Source: Bog-159 sp049511415 | GTDB taxonomy: Bacteria; Acidobacteriota; Terriglobia; Bryobacterales; Bryobacteraceae | Assembly (NCBI GenBank): GCA_049511415.1 | Contig: JBEKYC010000049.1 | Location: 1-55,410 of the forward strand | Length of the DNA stretch: 55,410 nucleotides | Reading direction: 5' to 3' | Shown: one piece after another, positions 16,086 to 23,591 of the stretch | Layout: each line of letters starts with the position of its first letter | Numbering within the stretch: the first letter of the stretch is position 1 | Translations under genes and position numbers: made by a program | Notes under the pieces: generated by a model | Database searches by the model: none | The model's input: only the letters and a program-made list of their open reading frames with translations | What the model was told of the DNA's origin: nothing

Positions 16086-16880
16086 GGTACCGGAACAACA
16101 GCGTTTTTTACGCAAAACGGCAGCCTCGAACGCGAATGGTCCACACGCAGGCAGCGGCGTGCCGACCGGCTGCGGGCTAGTCGGGAGACAAAGACACCCA
16201 GGGACCTCGGCGCTTCGGGCGTCATAATTGTCCATGGCGAACCTGATGTTGGTAAGTCGGCACTCGCCCTTGGCGCTATTGAGCGGATCAGGAGTGAGGG
16301 AGTTATTGCAATAATCTTGAGCCTGAGGAATCTACCGGCGTCGGTCGCTAGGGTGAGAAAAGCCCTCGGCACTGACACGAGCACGCTTTTCTCCGCAGCG
16401 CCATCGGCACCAACAAGCGTGCTGTTTCTCGATAGTGCAGAGGTCGTTTAGGAAGGCGGGGTCGGCGCGCTCGGCATCTTGTTGGAGGTTGCGCGTAATG
16501 TGAGCAGGGTTGTCATTCTGCTGGTCCGCGACGACGGACTTGAATCCATCGTCGATCCACTATTAACGCATGGCGTTAAGAGTCCCGCGAAGCTCCAAAT
16601 TGCGCCCCTTTCAACGTCTAAATCAAGACACTTGTCGTAGGCGTGCCGGAATTGGCCAGTTTGGCTCAGATGCGAGAGCGGCGTGGCTGCTACGGCGAAT
16701 CGGACTTTGGTCACTTTGATAGTGGTCCCACTCGCAGCCGACGTCGAGGCGCACCAGATCGCCATAGCGACGTCGAGCTGATCATGGCGGCGCGCGCTCC
16801 TTGGCAGGCTGACCGCCGCGGCCCTCATGGCCGGTCCCAGTCGTCCAACCAAGCTGCAGATTGCTGCCTTGAGTATGCTG
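16086..16880 (+). pseudogene. P-loop NTPase (mobile-element type) relic
   Basis: One frame reads GVIIVHGEPDVGKSALALGA (Walker A GEPDVGKS) and later TSVLFLDSAEVV (Walker B with D), interrupted by TAG at 16449-16451 and then continuing GALGILLEVARNVSRVVILL. A second stop at 16638-16640 and a one-base shift lead into VVGVPELASLAQMRERRG. Beyond that the helical C-terminal part is scrambled by further shifts. It resembles bacterial ATP-binding proteins of about 300 residues or more with an N-terminal AAA/NACHT-like domain. Its partner is unknown. Its left edge meets the truncated lipoprotein gene within a few bases. Confidence 0.7.
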
Positions 16881-17000
16881 TTTCCATCGGTCTGCTTCGG
16901 GAGCCACCCCACAGGCCGGGTTAGTGTCAAATTAGTGTTAACACCCGGCATTGCCGGCGTTTTTGGCTCCCTGAAGGCATGTAAGTTATTTAGAATGAAC

Positions 17001-17066
17001 GGGCGCGTACGCCTGAATCCTGCCTCACAAGCAGGAGGTCCGCGGTTTGAGCCCGCGACCGCCCGC
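17001..17066 (+). pseudogene. Degenerate tRNA-Val (anticodon CAC), D-arm lost
   Basis: An anticodon stem-loop CCTGC-CTCACAA-GCAGG (17019-17035) with anticodon CAC, an AGGTC variable loop, and a T stem-loop CGCGG-TTTGAGC-CCGCG (17041-17057) are intact. A 3' CCGCCC pairs with 5' GGGCG for five acceptor pairs only. Only 11 bases separate acceptor and anticodon stems where a D-arm of about 17-18 bases is expected. The T-loop has T in place of the invariant C56. It is thus a 3' tRNA portion with a decayed 5' side, the form expected of an att site left after integration into a tRNA gene. Confidence 0.7.
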
Positions 17067-17194
17067 AACATCCAGCCGTAATTCCCCGAAGCGGTAAGTA
17101 CCGTAGAACCAGTGGGCCACGCGCGCAACCGTAAATAAGCATACGGAATCGGACGAATCCTGGTAGAGTAATGGATCATACATAAATTTACTTT

Positions 17195-17200
17195 AGGAGG
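17195..17200 (+). promoter_or_regulatory. Shine-Dalgarno AGGAGG deciding a GTG start
   Basis: A full consensus AGGAGG ends five bases before GTG at 17206, fixing that codon as the start of the next gene. It contrasts with the many genes here that lack a Shine-Dalgarno. Confidence 0.75.
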
Positions 17201-17205
17201 ACTAC

Positions 17206-19104
17206 GTGTCTTTAATTACGTTGAAAACTGTCTTCGTACCTTTGCTGCTGGCTTTGTGCCTTTTTCCCTGGATAGCGCGCGCGCAGGACTGCCAGGGCCT
17301 GCCCACTTCTTTCGGTGGAAACCAGTTTCCCACCGGCGACTTCTTCACCAATTTCAATAACCCGTGTTATACCATCACCATGGCGACCGGCGCCGGCGAC
17401 ATTGAATATGCCGATCTGAACGCCCGGTATTCCCAGATTTTCTTCAAGGTCGATCCGAAATATCAGATCATTTTACTCGGCATCTTCCCGAATTCGCGCT
17501 ACTTCTCGGTGGCGCTCAACGATGCGCATTCGGCGCTGTCGGTATCCATCTTGGATACCAACATTAAGCCGCTGACAGCCCAGTTCGTGAATCCGTACCA
17601 GCCCGGCGTGGCCTACGTGAACGGGCAGCAGTACGCCGTTCCGATCAATTTCGGAGGCACGCCCGGAACGCTCCAGACCGGTTGCATGATGAACGGGTAC
17701 AACGTCGACGTCAACGCTCTGGACGCCACCCAACGGCATCCCGGAATGGACTGGAACAGCGACGCCGGCTTCTTTCAGGCGAATCCGGGCACTGCGGACC
17801 ACGTCGTGGATACACCCCAGCACTCCAATCCGAACACGGCGGGCTACGTGATGGTGCGCGATTATTTGTACGACAGCACCCCCGGCTATAACACCGTTCC
17901 GCAAATCATCGTGCGCGACGTGGCCTCCGGATGCGCTTATCCTGCCGCCTATGCCCTGCAGACCCTGCAGGTCGTCACCGCCCAGCAATCGACCGGCAGC
18001 CCCTGGCTCGATCAGGCCCAGGGCCGGGTGCACCACGATTACGAAGTCGACTATCTGCCAAAGGTCTGCAATGCGCACACGGCCGCGCCGGATGTAGTGC
18101 GCTGGACGCGCCAGCCGGAGTACGTGCCGGCCACCAATCCGAACGCCTCTTACCTGACGGCGCCCATTACGCCCGGCACACCAGCCTCGCTGACATCGGC
18201 CGGAGAGGTCATGCGAATTCGCATGCGCATCCCCAGCACGCCGCCCACTCCATGCACCGATGGGTGCTCGCGATCCGGCGACGAGCAAATGCGTTATATG
18301 AGCCTTTCCTTTCTCATGTCGGGAGGCAAGACTCTCGCCAGCCTGGCGGACACGTATTTCACGAAGGATTCGCAGGGCTATGCGACGCTGATCGTGGGTA
18401 CCGGCACAACCATTCCCGCATGGGTCACGCCGGCCAATGGATACACGCTTCTGGATCTGACGTCCGTCGCCAATTACAAGGAGTTGAGCCTGCTCGATCT
18501 GCGGAACATGATTCCCGCGAATGGCTTCAGTTGCGCGGGCCAATACGTGCCCTACCGGACCTCGCTGGACACGCCGGCGGGGAGCCTGTTGGGAGACTAC
18601 ACGCCCGTGGTGGATTACCCCTTGGCCTCCAGCTTGCCGCACAAAACCTCTCCCCTGACGGTGGCGGGCACGTGCGGTGTCTTTCCCACCGGAGTAGCCG
18701 CGGCGCGTCCGGACTGTGCCGTCCTGCCGGAGCCGGCTCTGACGGTTAGCACATTGGTCACGGAGTGCCATGCCCCCGGTTGCAGCCAGTTCGCGGCTCA
18801 GGCCAATCCCCCGATCACGGTGACCGGCGCCGGTTTCGGCACCTTTCCAGGCGGCGCGCCCTTCACGGGCACTTCGAATTATCTAAGCCTGGTGGATACC
18901 ACGCAGCACTGGACCGCCGGGCACACATCCGACGAGTGCACGGTATCGGTCAGTTCCTGGACCGACACCATCATCCAGTTCGTGGCCAATATCGGGCAGC
19001 CTGGCCAATGCGTGCTCGCGCCGGGCGACACGGTGCAAGTGGAGGTCTGGAATCCACAAACGATGACCGAGGGCAGCCTGAAGGCCGCGGTTTCGGCCAA
19101 CTAA
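17206..19104 (+). CDS. Large secreted protein of unknown function with Ig/TIG-like C-terminus
   Basis: 632 residues. The signal peptide (KTVFVPLLLALCLFPWIARA) ends before QDCQGLP. The body is rich in aromatic and Gly/Pro residues and has paired cysteines (for example TPPTPCTDGCSRS, CHAPGCSQ), which suits an exported disulfide-containing protein. Residues about 535-632 (NPPITVTGAGFGTFPGG, then VSVSSWTDTIIQFVANIG and QVEVWNPQTM) look like an IPT/TIG or similar beta-sandwich. I do not recognise the N-terminal 500 residues. The gene is strongly expressed to judge from its Shine-Dalgarno, and it precedes the sigma factor operon on the same strand, 67 bases away. Confidence 0.65.
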   Translation: MSLITLKTVFVPLLLALCLFPWIARAQDCQGLPTSFGGNQFPTGDFFTNFNNPCYTITMATGAGDIEYADLNARYSQIFFKVDPKYQIILLGIFPNSRYFSVALNDAHSALSVSILDTNIKPLTAQFVNPYQPGVAYVNGQQYAVPINFGGTPGTLQTGCMMNGYNVDVNALDATQRHPGMDWNSDAGFFQANPGTADHVVDTPQHSNPNTAGYVMVRDYLYDSTPGYNTVPQIIVRDVASGCAYPAAYALQTLQVVTAQQSTGSPWLDQAQGRVHHDYEVDYLPKVCNAHTAAPDVVRWTRQPEYVPATNPNASYLTAPITPGTPASLTSAGEVMRIRMRIPSTPPTPCTDGCSRSGDEQMRYMSLSFLMSGGKTLASLADTYFTKDSQGYATLIVGTGTTIPAWVTPANGYTLLDLTSVANYKELSLLDLRNMIPANGFSCAGQYVPYRTSLDTPAGSLLGDYTPVVDYPLASSLPHKTSPLTVAGTCGVFPTGVAAARPDCAVLPEPALTVSTLVTECHAPGCSQFAAQANPPITVTGAGFGTFPGGAPFTGTSNYLSLVDTTQHWTAGHTSDECTVSVSSWTDTIIQFVANIGQPGQCVLAPGDTVQVEVWNPQTMTEGSLKAAVSAN

Positions 19105-19139
19105 GAAAAACCGTCAAGTCTCATCATTTCGCCTCAACG

Positions 19140-19183
19140 TTCCGGCTCCATTCCGAGTAATAGCTAATAGAATGGAGCCGGAA
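19140..19183. promoter_or_regulatory. Perfect 14-bp inverted repeat over the sigma-factor start
   Basis: TTCCGGCTCCATTC (19140-19153) and GAATGGAGCCGGAA (19170-19183) are exact inverted copies around a 16-base AT-rich spacer. The right arm holds the ATG at 19172 and the spacer holds a TAATAG hexamer that could be the -10. As DNA it could be an operator. As RNA read through from the upstream gene it would form a strong hairpin that hides the start codon or acts as a terminator without T-run. Confidence 0.7.
19158..19163 (+). promoter_or_regulatory. Possible -10 element of the sigma operon (TAATAG)
   Basis: Hexamer eight bases before the ATG, centred between the arms of the inverted repeat. 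Start of transcription about seven bases on would give a near-leaderless mRNA. No -35 is obvious. Confidence 0.3.
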
Positions 19184-19723
19184 GGAATGGCGCTGCCGAT
19201 GACCGCTTTCGAGCGGCAGAGGCCGGATGAGCAGGCAACGTTCGAGCGCATCATGCACGCATGCGAACGGCGCGTGCTGCGCGTGGCGTTGCGCCTGCTG
19301 CGGAATCCGCAAGATGCGCAAGACGCCGCCCAGGAAGTGTTTCTGCGGCTATACCGGAATCTGGGACGGCTCGACGAAATCCATGGCTACGAGGCATGGC
19401 TGTTTCGCGTGACCGTGAATGTGTGCCGCGATATCGGCCGCCGGCGGCGGCATACGGCCGTTCTGGAGGACGTAGCGTCTCCGCAGGCGGACGCGTTTCA
19501 CAACGCGGCCCGCGCCGAGCAGCGCGAGATGCTGCGGCGGGGACTCACGTTTCTGGGCCCGAAGGAGCGCGCGGCGCTGGTGCTGCGCGATGTGGAGGGC
19601 CTCTCCACCCGGGAAGTAGCCGGGATTCTGGGCACCTCGGAGACTACCGTACGCGCGCAGATATCCACGGCCCGCCTCAAGCTCCGTGAATTCACCCGGC
19701 GTCTGTCCAGGAGGCGTTCATGA
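19172..19723 (+). CDS. ECF-type RNA polymerase sigma factor
   Basis: 183 residues. Region 2 (ERIMHACERRVLRVALRLLR, then NPQDAQDAAQEVFLRLYRNL and YEAWLFRVTVNVCRD) and region 4 (TFLGPKERAALVLRDVEGLS, REVAGILGTSETTVRAQIST) are both complete, giving a standard ECF sigma factor. Alternative ATG starts lie at codons 6 and 10. If codon 10 is used, the inverted repeat falls in the untranslated leader. The stop overlaps the anti-sigma gene start by four bases (ATGA), indicating translational coupling. It probably controls its own operon and some secreted proteins, which is inference. Confidence 0.9.
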   Translation: MEPEGMALPMTAFERQRPDEQATFERIMHACERRVLRVALRLLRNPQDAQDAAQEVFLRLYRNLGRLDEIHGYEAWLFRVTVNVCRDIGRRRRHTAVLEDVASPQADAFHNAARAEQREMLRRGLTFLGPKERAALVLRDVEGLSTREVAGILGTSETTVRAQISTARLKLREFTRRLSRRRS

Positions 19724-20250
19724 ACTGCGCAAAATGGGAACCGGAGATTGCGCTGCATGCCGGTGGCGACTTACCGGCGGCGGATGTGCCGCGCATCGAA
19801 AGGCATCTGGCGGAATGTGCGGATTGCCGCGCGCTGCTCGAAGACTTGCGCGCCGGGCAAGACTTGCTGGCCGAGCTGCGCGACGAACCGTTGGAAGACG
19901 CGATGCTTTTGCAAGTGCGCCGCAACGTGCTCGGGAGGGCGGACTTCAGCCCGCGCGGGACTTCAGTCCCGCTCCATTGGAAGTTGGCGCTGGCAGCCGC
20001 GCTGGTGTTGGCGGTCGTCCTGGAGTGGCCCCGTCACCGTATCGTGAATCCAACGCCAGTGGCTCACGAGGCTCCGCACCCGTTGGCGGCGCCGCCCGTT
20101 AAGATCGTGCCGGTACGCCACCGGGTTATGCGCCGTCGTAACCAAATACCGGCGGCGGCGCCCGCCGAGCCGCTGGTGGTCCAGTTCGTTACCAACGATC
20201 CCACTATCGTCGTTTATTGGATCGTCGATCCAAAACCTCAAGGAGACTGA
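19720..20250 (+). CDS. Anti-sigma factor with zinc-finger domain
   Basis: 176 residues. Residues 1-40 form a zinc-binding anti-sigma domain: C3 and the H29-x3-C33-x2-C36 motif (RHLAECADCRALLE). A membrane helix follows (about 85-102, KLALAAALVLAVVLEW), so the sensor part is periplasmic. The tail (VVQFVTNDPTIVVYWIVDPK) is typical of acidobacterial anti-sigma factors of this type. It presumably holds the sigma factor encoded just upstream. Between the two domains the codons GRADFSPRGTSVPLH come from an inserted palindromic repeat (separate entry). Confidence 0.88.
   Translation: MNCAKWEPEIALHAGGDLPAADVPRIERHLAECADCRALLEDLRAGQDLLAELRDEPLEDAMLLQVRRNVLGRADFSPRGTSVPLHWKLALAAALVLAVVLEWPRHRIVNPTPVAHEAPHPLAAPPVKIVPVRHRVMRRRNQIPAAAPAEPLVVQFVTNDPTIVVYWIVDPKPQGD
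19939..19972 (+). repeat. REP-like palindromic pair inside the anti-sigma gene
   Basis: Two adjacent hairpins, gcggacttcagcccgc and gcgggacttcagtcccgc, share the ggacttcag core. The second is an 8-bp perfect stem around a TC loop; the first has one mismatch. The pair is in frame (RADFSPRGTSVP) in the linker between the zinc domain and the membrane helix. This looks like a dispersed repeat that has been accommodated in coding sequence. Confidence 0.6.
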
Positions 20251-20254
20251 ATTT

Positions 20255-20989
20255 ATGCGAATGATGAACCAAATTCTATTTGGAGTGGCGCTGGCCGGCG
20301 CTCTGGCAGCCCAGGACGTGGCCCCTCCGCCCGAAGCCGCCAAGCCCAAGCCGCCCAATCAGAACCGTGTCTTCGTACTGAAATACGCGGACGCAAACAC
20401 AGTCGGCAATGTGCTGACGGTATTCGGAGGCGTTTCCGTAAGATCCGACCGGGACATGCGGGTGGTCTCCGTCAGCGCGCCCGCCGATATCATGCCCTCC
20501 GTGGACGAAGCCATCAACCGCCTGGATGTACCCGCGGCGGCGCCCAAGGATATCGACCTCACGGTGTATCTGGTCGCGGCGTCGGAACAGCCGTCGGCTG
20601 CCGACAGTCTGCTGCCCGAGCTGCAACCGGTCGCCACCGAATTGAAGAAGATATTCGCGTATAAGAGTTTTCACCTGCTCGATTCCGTCGTGATTCGGAC
20701 GGAGCCAGGCAAAAGGGTGATCGTGAGAGGAATCATCCGCCAGTCCGCGGACACGCACACCTCGCCCTACAGCTTCGAGTTCCGATCGGCTGCGGTGACC
20801 GACGACCCCAAGGGCCGTCTCATCCGGTTGAGCGATCTGGCGCTCAACGTGCGAGTGCCGGGAGGCGACGACGCGGGCATCCACACGGATGTTACGGTGC
20901 GCGAGGGCCAGCGGGTCGTTGTGGGCAAGTCAAACATGGGACCGGACCAGGCGCTCATCCTGGTGCTCACGGGGAAAGTGACGGAATAA
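20255..20989 (+). CDS. Secreted protein with secretin N-domain-like fold
   Basis: 244 residues with a short signal peptide (ILFGVALAGALAAQD). Residues about 38-92 (RVFVLKYADANTVGNVLTVF, then GGVSVRSDRDMRVVSVSAPA, and VDEAINRLDVP) match the N-domain repeat of secretins (NolW-like), where 'v..l.y....v...l' strands alternate with helices. There is no pore domain, so it is not a secretin itself. The rest is beta-rich. It begins four bases after the anti-sigma stop and belongs to the same operon. A periplasmic partner of the signalling pair or an envelope assembly factor is possible. Confidence 0.6.
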   Translation: MRMMNQILFGVALAGALAAQDVAPPPEAAKPKPPNQNRVFVLKYADANTVGNVLTVFGGVSVRSDRDMRVVSVSAPADIMPSVDEAINRLDVPAAAPKDIDLTVYLVAASEQPSAADSLLPELQPVATELKKIFAYKSFHLLDSVVIRTEPGKRVIVRGIIRQSADTHTSPYSFEFRSAAVTDDPKGRLIRLSDLALNVRVPGGDDAGIHTDVTVREGQRVVVGKSNMGPDQALILVLTGKVTE

Positions 20990-21027
20990 CAGACTTGAGT
21001 ATCTTATACTGGATGCGAGGCTGGTTT

Positions 21028-21393
21028 ATGGCATCCAAGCGATTGCGGCAAGTGGCGCTGGCCCTCGGGCTAGCCTGGGCCTGCTGGTGGGTGTTTTTCG
21101 AGACAGCCGAAGCTTTTGGCGACCGTCAGTTCATGCAGGCGATACTCTTTTTCGTGGCAATGTTCGGCGCGGTGGTGCTGGCCTGGAAATGGCCGGTGAC
21201 CGGCGCGGTGCTCTTGATCGCCGAAGGACTCGTGTCCATCGCGATGTTCGCCCCCGGGTGGGGTCATCGTTTTCGCATCTCCGCCATATTGATGCTGTTC
21301 GCCATGATGCCCCTGCCTCCGCTGGCGGCGGGTACTCTGCTGCTCCTCTCGCGGCGGCGCGGAACCTTGCGCCCGCCGCCGGCGTCAATCTAA
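21028..21393 (+). CDS. Four-helix membrane protein
   Basis: 121 residues from the ATG before ASKRLRQVALAL. A TTG 33 bases and another ATG 15 bases upstream are alternatives. TATACT at 21005-21010 would put the transcript start near 21017 and favours the later ATG. Four hydrophobic helices follow (ALALGLAWACWWVFFETAEA; FMQAILFFVAMFGAVVLAW; VTGAVLLIAEGLVSIAMF; ILMLFAMMPLPPLAAGTLLL). A DUF7670-like protein is a possible match from memory. Function unknown. It sits between two secreted-protein genes, four bases before the next. Confidence 0.55.
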   Translation: MASKRLRQVALALGLAWACWWVFFETAEAFGDRQFMQAILFFVAMFGAVVLAWKWPVTGAVLLIAEGLVSIAMFAPGWGHRFRISAILMLFAMMPLPPLAAGTLLLLSRRRGTLRPPPASI

Positions 21394-21396
21394 ACC

Positions 21397-23562
21397 ATGC
21401 GTTGGTTCGTTTCTCTGCTCCTGGCCGCGGCGCCCCTGGCCGCGCAGACTGAGCCACCGGTCCGGCTGAAGCTCGAATGCGCGAAGTCCCCATGCACCTT
21501 CCACATGGGCGAAGTGATCCCGCTAGAGTTGGCGTTCACTTCAAGCGTTGCGAAGCGTTACCAGATCAATACGGCGCAGTACAGCGATTCACGCATGAAT
21601 GGCGACACCTTCGAGGTAACGCCTCGCGACGGCGTCCGCGACCCGCTGCAAAACTACGTCGTGTTTGGCGGCGCCGCCGGAAGCATGCTCATGACTTTCC
21701 AATACCTGAGCGCCCAGCCGGTCAATATCAAAGTCACGCTGAATGAGGCTGTCCGTTTCGACCGGCCGGGGAGCTATCGTTTGCGAGCAACCAGCACGCG
21801 CGTGAGCGATACCAGCGTGACCACGGGCGGAATGGGTAAAGGCGTGGCGGTCAACTCCAACCAAATCGAACTTGAAATATTGCCGGCCGAACCGGACTGG
21901 CAGCAGCGGGAACTGCGTCGCATCGTGCAGTCGCTGAGCCAGCCACAGCACACGAACGAGCCACTGACTGCGCTGCGGTTTCTGGGCACCGAAGAGGCCG
22001 CGCGAGAGTTGGCCAGAAGGCTTGGCGCGGCGACCCAGTTGGACGAGTATCCATGCATGTTCGGGCTGATCGGATCGCCGCACTCCGACGCCGGATTAGC
22101 CGAGATGAACGTGCTCCTGCGGGATGCGGACTTCCCGGTTACTGCCACATTTCTGCGCACCATGGCATATCTTTCATTGCGTGCGGGCGATGCGCCGGAA
22201 GTACTGGAAAAGCAGTTCGACGAGAACTTGGAGAGCAACCGGGCGGCGCTGGCCGCGGCCCTGGCGTCGAAGCGCGGCAAGGCAATGGCCGTGAGTGCGG
22301 AGACAGCCCTGGATGGACTGGCGCCTAATGCGCCAGAGTCGCTGCGCAAGGCGCTGGCGCAGCAGTTACAGAGGAACTTCGATGCTCTGCCGGCGGAGAG
22401 CCAGGCGAATTGGCTGCGCTACCGCTGGGATCAAATCAAAGACCCGGCGTGGATACCCGTTCTGCAAAAGGTCGCCACCGCGTACGAAGACTTTTCGCAG
22501 CCGCGGGCGTTGCTCGCCTATCAATCGTTGCAGGCCTCCGGTGCGGCCCTTCGGCGCTGGTATGAACTCGATCCCGAGGGCGCGCGCAGCGCCGTGATCG
22601 CGGAGATCGTGCGCGCCAAACCGCGCTATGGCGCGGACGTGCTCGGGATGCTGAAGGACGAGTCTCTGCCGGAGGTCGAACCGGCTTTAGTAGAGAGCCT
22701 CGCCCAAACCGATAACTTCGAGGTCGAAAGCAATATTCTTGCGCTGCTGGAACGGTACGGAACGGGCGCCGCGCTGGGGGAACTCATCGGTAGCAGAGCC
22801 GAACTGGTGGGTAAATGGGCCTGCACGCCGCAGGAGCATTTTCTGGGCTACGTGCTCAAATTCGATCCGGTGACCGCGCGCCCCCTGATCGAGCGCGCTA
22901 TCGAGGCGCGAGGTACCGGCAGCAACGCCTGCCGGCACAATCTCCTGGTGGATCTGGGCGCGAAGCACGCGGGTCCGCTGTTGGAGGAACTCGCGCTAAA
23001 GGCTCTGCACGATTCCGACGCTGAGGTCGCCGGAAATGCGGCGTTATATCTGGAGCGCTACGGCTCCGAAACCGCGGAGCAGCCTCTCTGGACGCGGTAC
23101 ATCGCCTGGAGCCGGCAATGGTTAGGCCGCGAGAAGGAGCTTCGCATCACCTTCGGCGCCGGCCAAAATCCGAACACATGGGAAGCGAATCTGGGTCAGG
23201 CTCTGGCGCGCGCGCTGGTGCAGGGAAACGGCTGGCTGTGCGATGAAGCCAGGCTGCAGCGAATTCTGGAACTAGCGGTCGGCGAGCACGTGCGTTCGGT
23301 TGCGGAGAAGGCGCGCATCAGCATTCCGGACCGCTCCATCCACTTCCTGCGCGGCCAGCCCGATCAGCCGGCCTGGTTCTTCCTGGCGCAGTACGATCAG
23401 ATCACGCTCGATCAGCTTCACAAGAAACTGGCGCAGTATCCTCCCGGGACGCAATTCCACTGGGCCGAATCCGGGCAGCCCGCATCGGCGGAGGAAAAGC
23501 AAGCCCTTCGCGACGTGTCGGCCGCGGTGGCCCAGGCGGGCATGAAACTGGTCCGCGACTGA
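21397..23562 (+). CDS. Large secreted helical-repeat protein, unknown function
   Basis: 721 residues. Signal peptide MRWFVSLLLAAAPLAAQT. Residues about 20-165 are a beta-rich domain (VRLKLECAKSPCTFHMGEVI, FDRPGSYRLRATST) resembling the Ig-like front of some acidobacterial proteins. From about 170 to 650 it is an all-helical HEAT-like solenoid (repeated A-L-x-x-L and E-x-x-x-x-L units; EEAARELARRLGAA; ALLERYGTGAALGELIGS). The last 70 residues (SIHFLRGQPDQPAWFFLAQY) differ. It is the last gene of the sigma operon by spacing. Function is unknown; an envelope scaffold is a guess. Confidence 0.6.
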   Translation: MRWFVSLLLAAAPLAAQTEPPVRLKLECAKSPCTFHMGEVIPLELAFTSSVAKRYQINTAQYSDSRMNGDTFEVTPRDGVRDPLQNYVVFGGAAGSMLMTFQYLSAQPVNIKVTLNEAVRFDRPGSYRLRATSTRVSDTSVTTGGMGKGVAVNSNQIELEILPAEPDWQQRELRRIVQSLSQPQHTNEPLTALRFLGTEEAARELARRLGAATQLDEYPCMFGLIGSPHSDAGLAEMNVLLRDADFPVTATFLRTMAYLSLRAGDAPEVLEKQFDENLESNRAALAAALASKRGKAMAVSAETALDGLAPNAPESLRKALAQQLQRNFDALPAESQANWLRYRWDQIKDPAWIPVLQKVATAYEDFSQPRALLAYQSLQASGAALRRWYELDPEGARSAVIAEIVRAKPRYGADVLGMLKDESLPEVEPALVESLAQTDNFEVESNILALLERYGTGAALGELIGSRAELVGKWACTPQEHFLGYVLKFDPVTARPLIERAIEARGTGSNACRHNLLVDLGAKHAGPLLEELALKALHDSDAEVAGNAALYLERYGSETAEQPLWTRYIAWSRQWLGREKELRITFGAGQNPNTWEANLGQALARALVQGNGWLCDEARLQRILELAVGEHVRSVAEKARISIPDRSIHFLRGQPDQPAWFFLAQYDQITLDQLHKKLAQYPPGTQFHWAESGQPASAEEKQALRDVSAAVAQAGMKLVRD

Positions 23563-23578
23563 AGCCTCCCGGAACGGG

Positions 23579-23584
23579 TAAACT
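23579..23584 (+). promoter_or_regulatory. Possible -10 element (TAAACT) of the ADOP permease gene
   Basis: TAAACT ends seven bases before the ATG at 23592, again predicting a transcript that starts at or next to the start codon. No Shine-Dalgarno is present between them. Confidence 0.4.
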
Positions 23585-23591
23585 CGCATTC

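Noticed and set aside
17001..17066. Functional tRNA-Val
   Set aside because: The D-arm is missing, only five acceptor pairs form and T-loop C56 is T, so it is treated as a remnant.
17473..18771. Minus-strand frame (432 codons) opposite the secreted protein gene at 17.2-19.1 kb
   Set aside because: Its product is Arg/Gly/Val-rich with no domain. The plus-strand gene has a signal peptide and a consensus Shine-Dalgarno.
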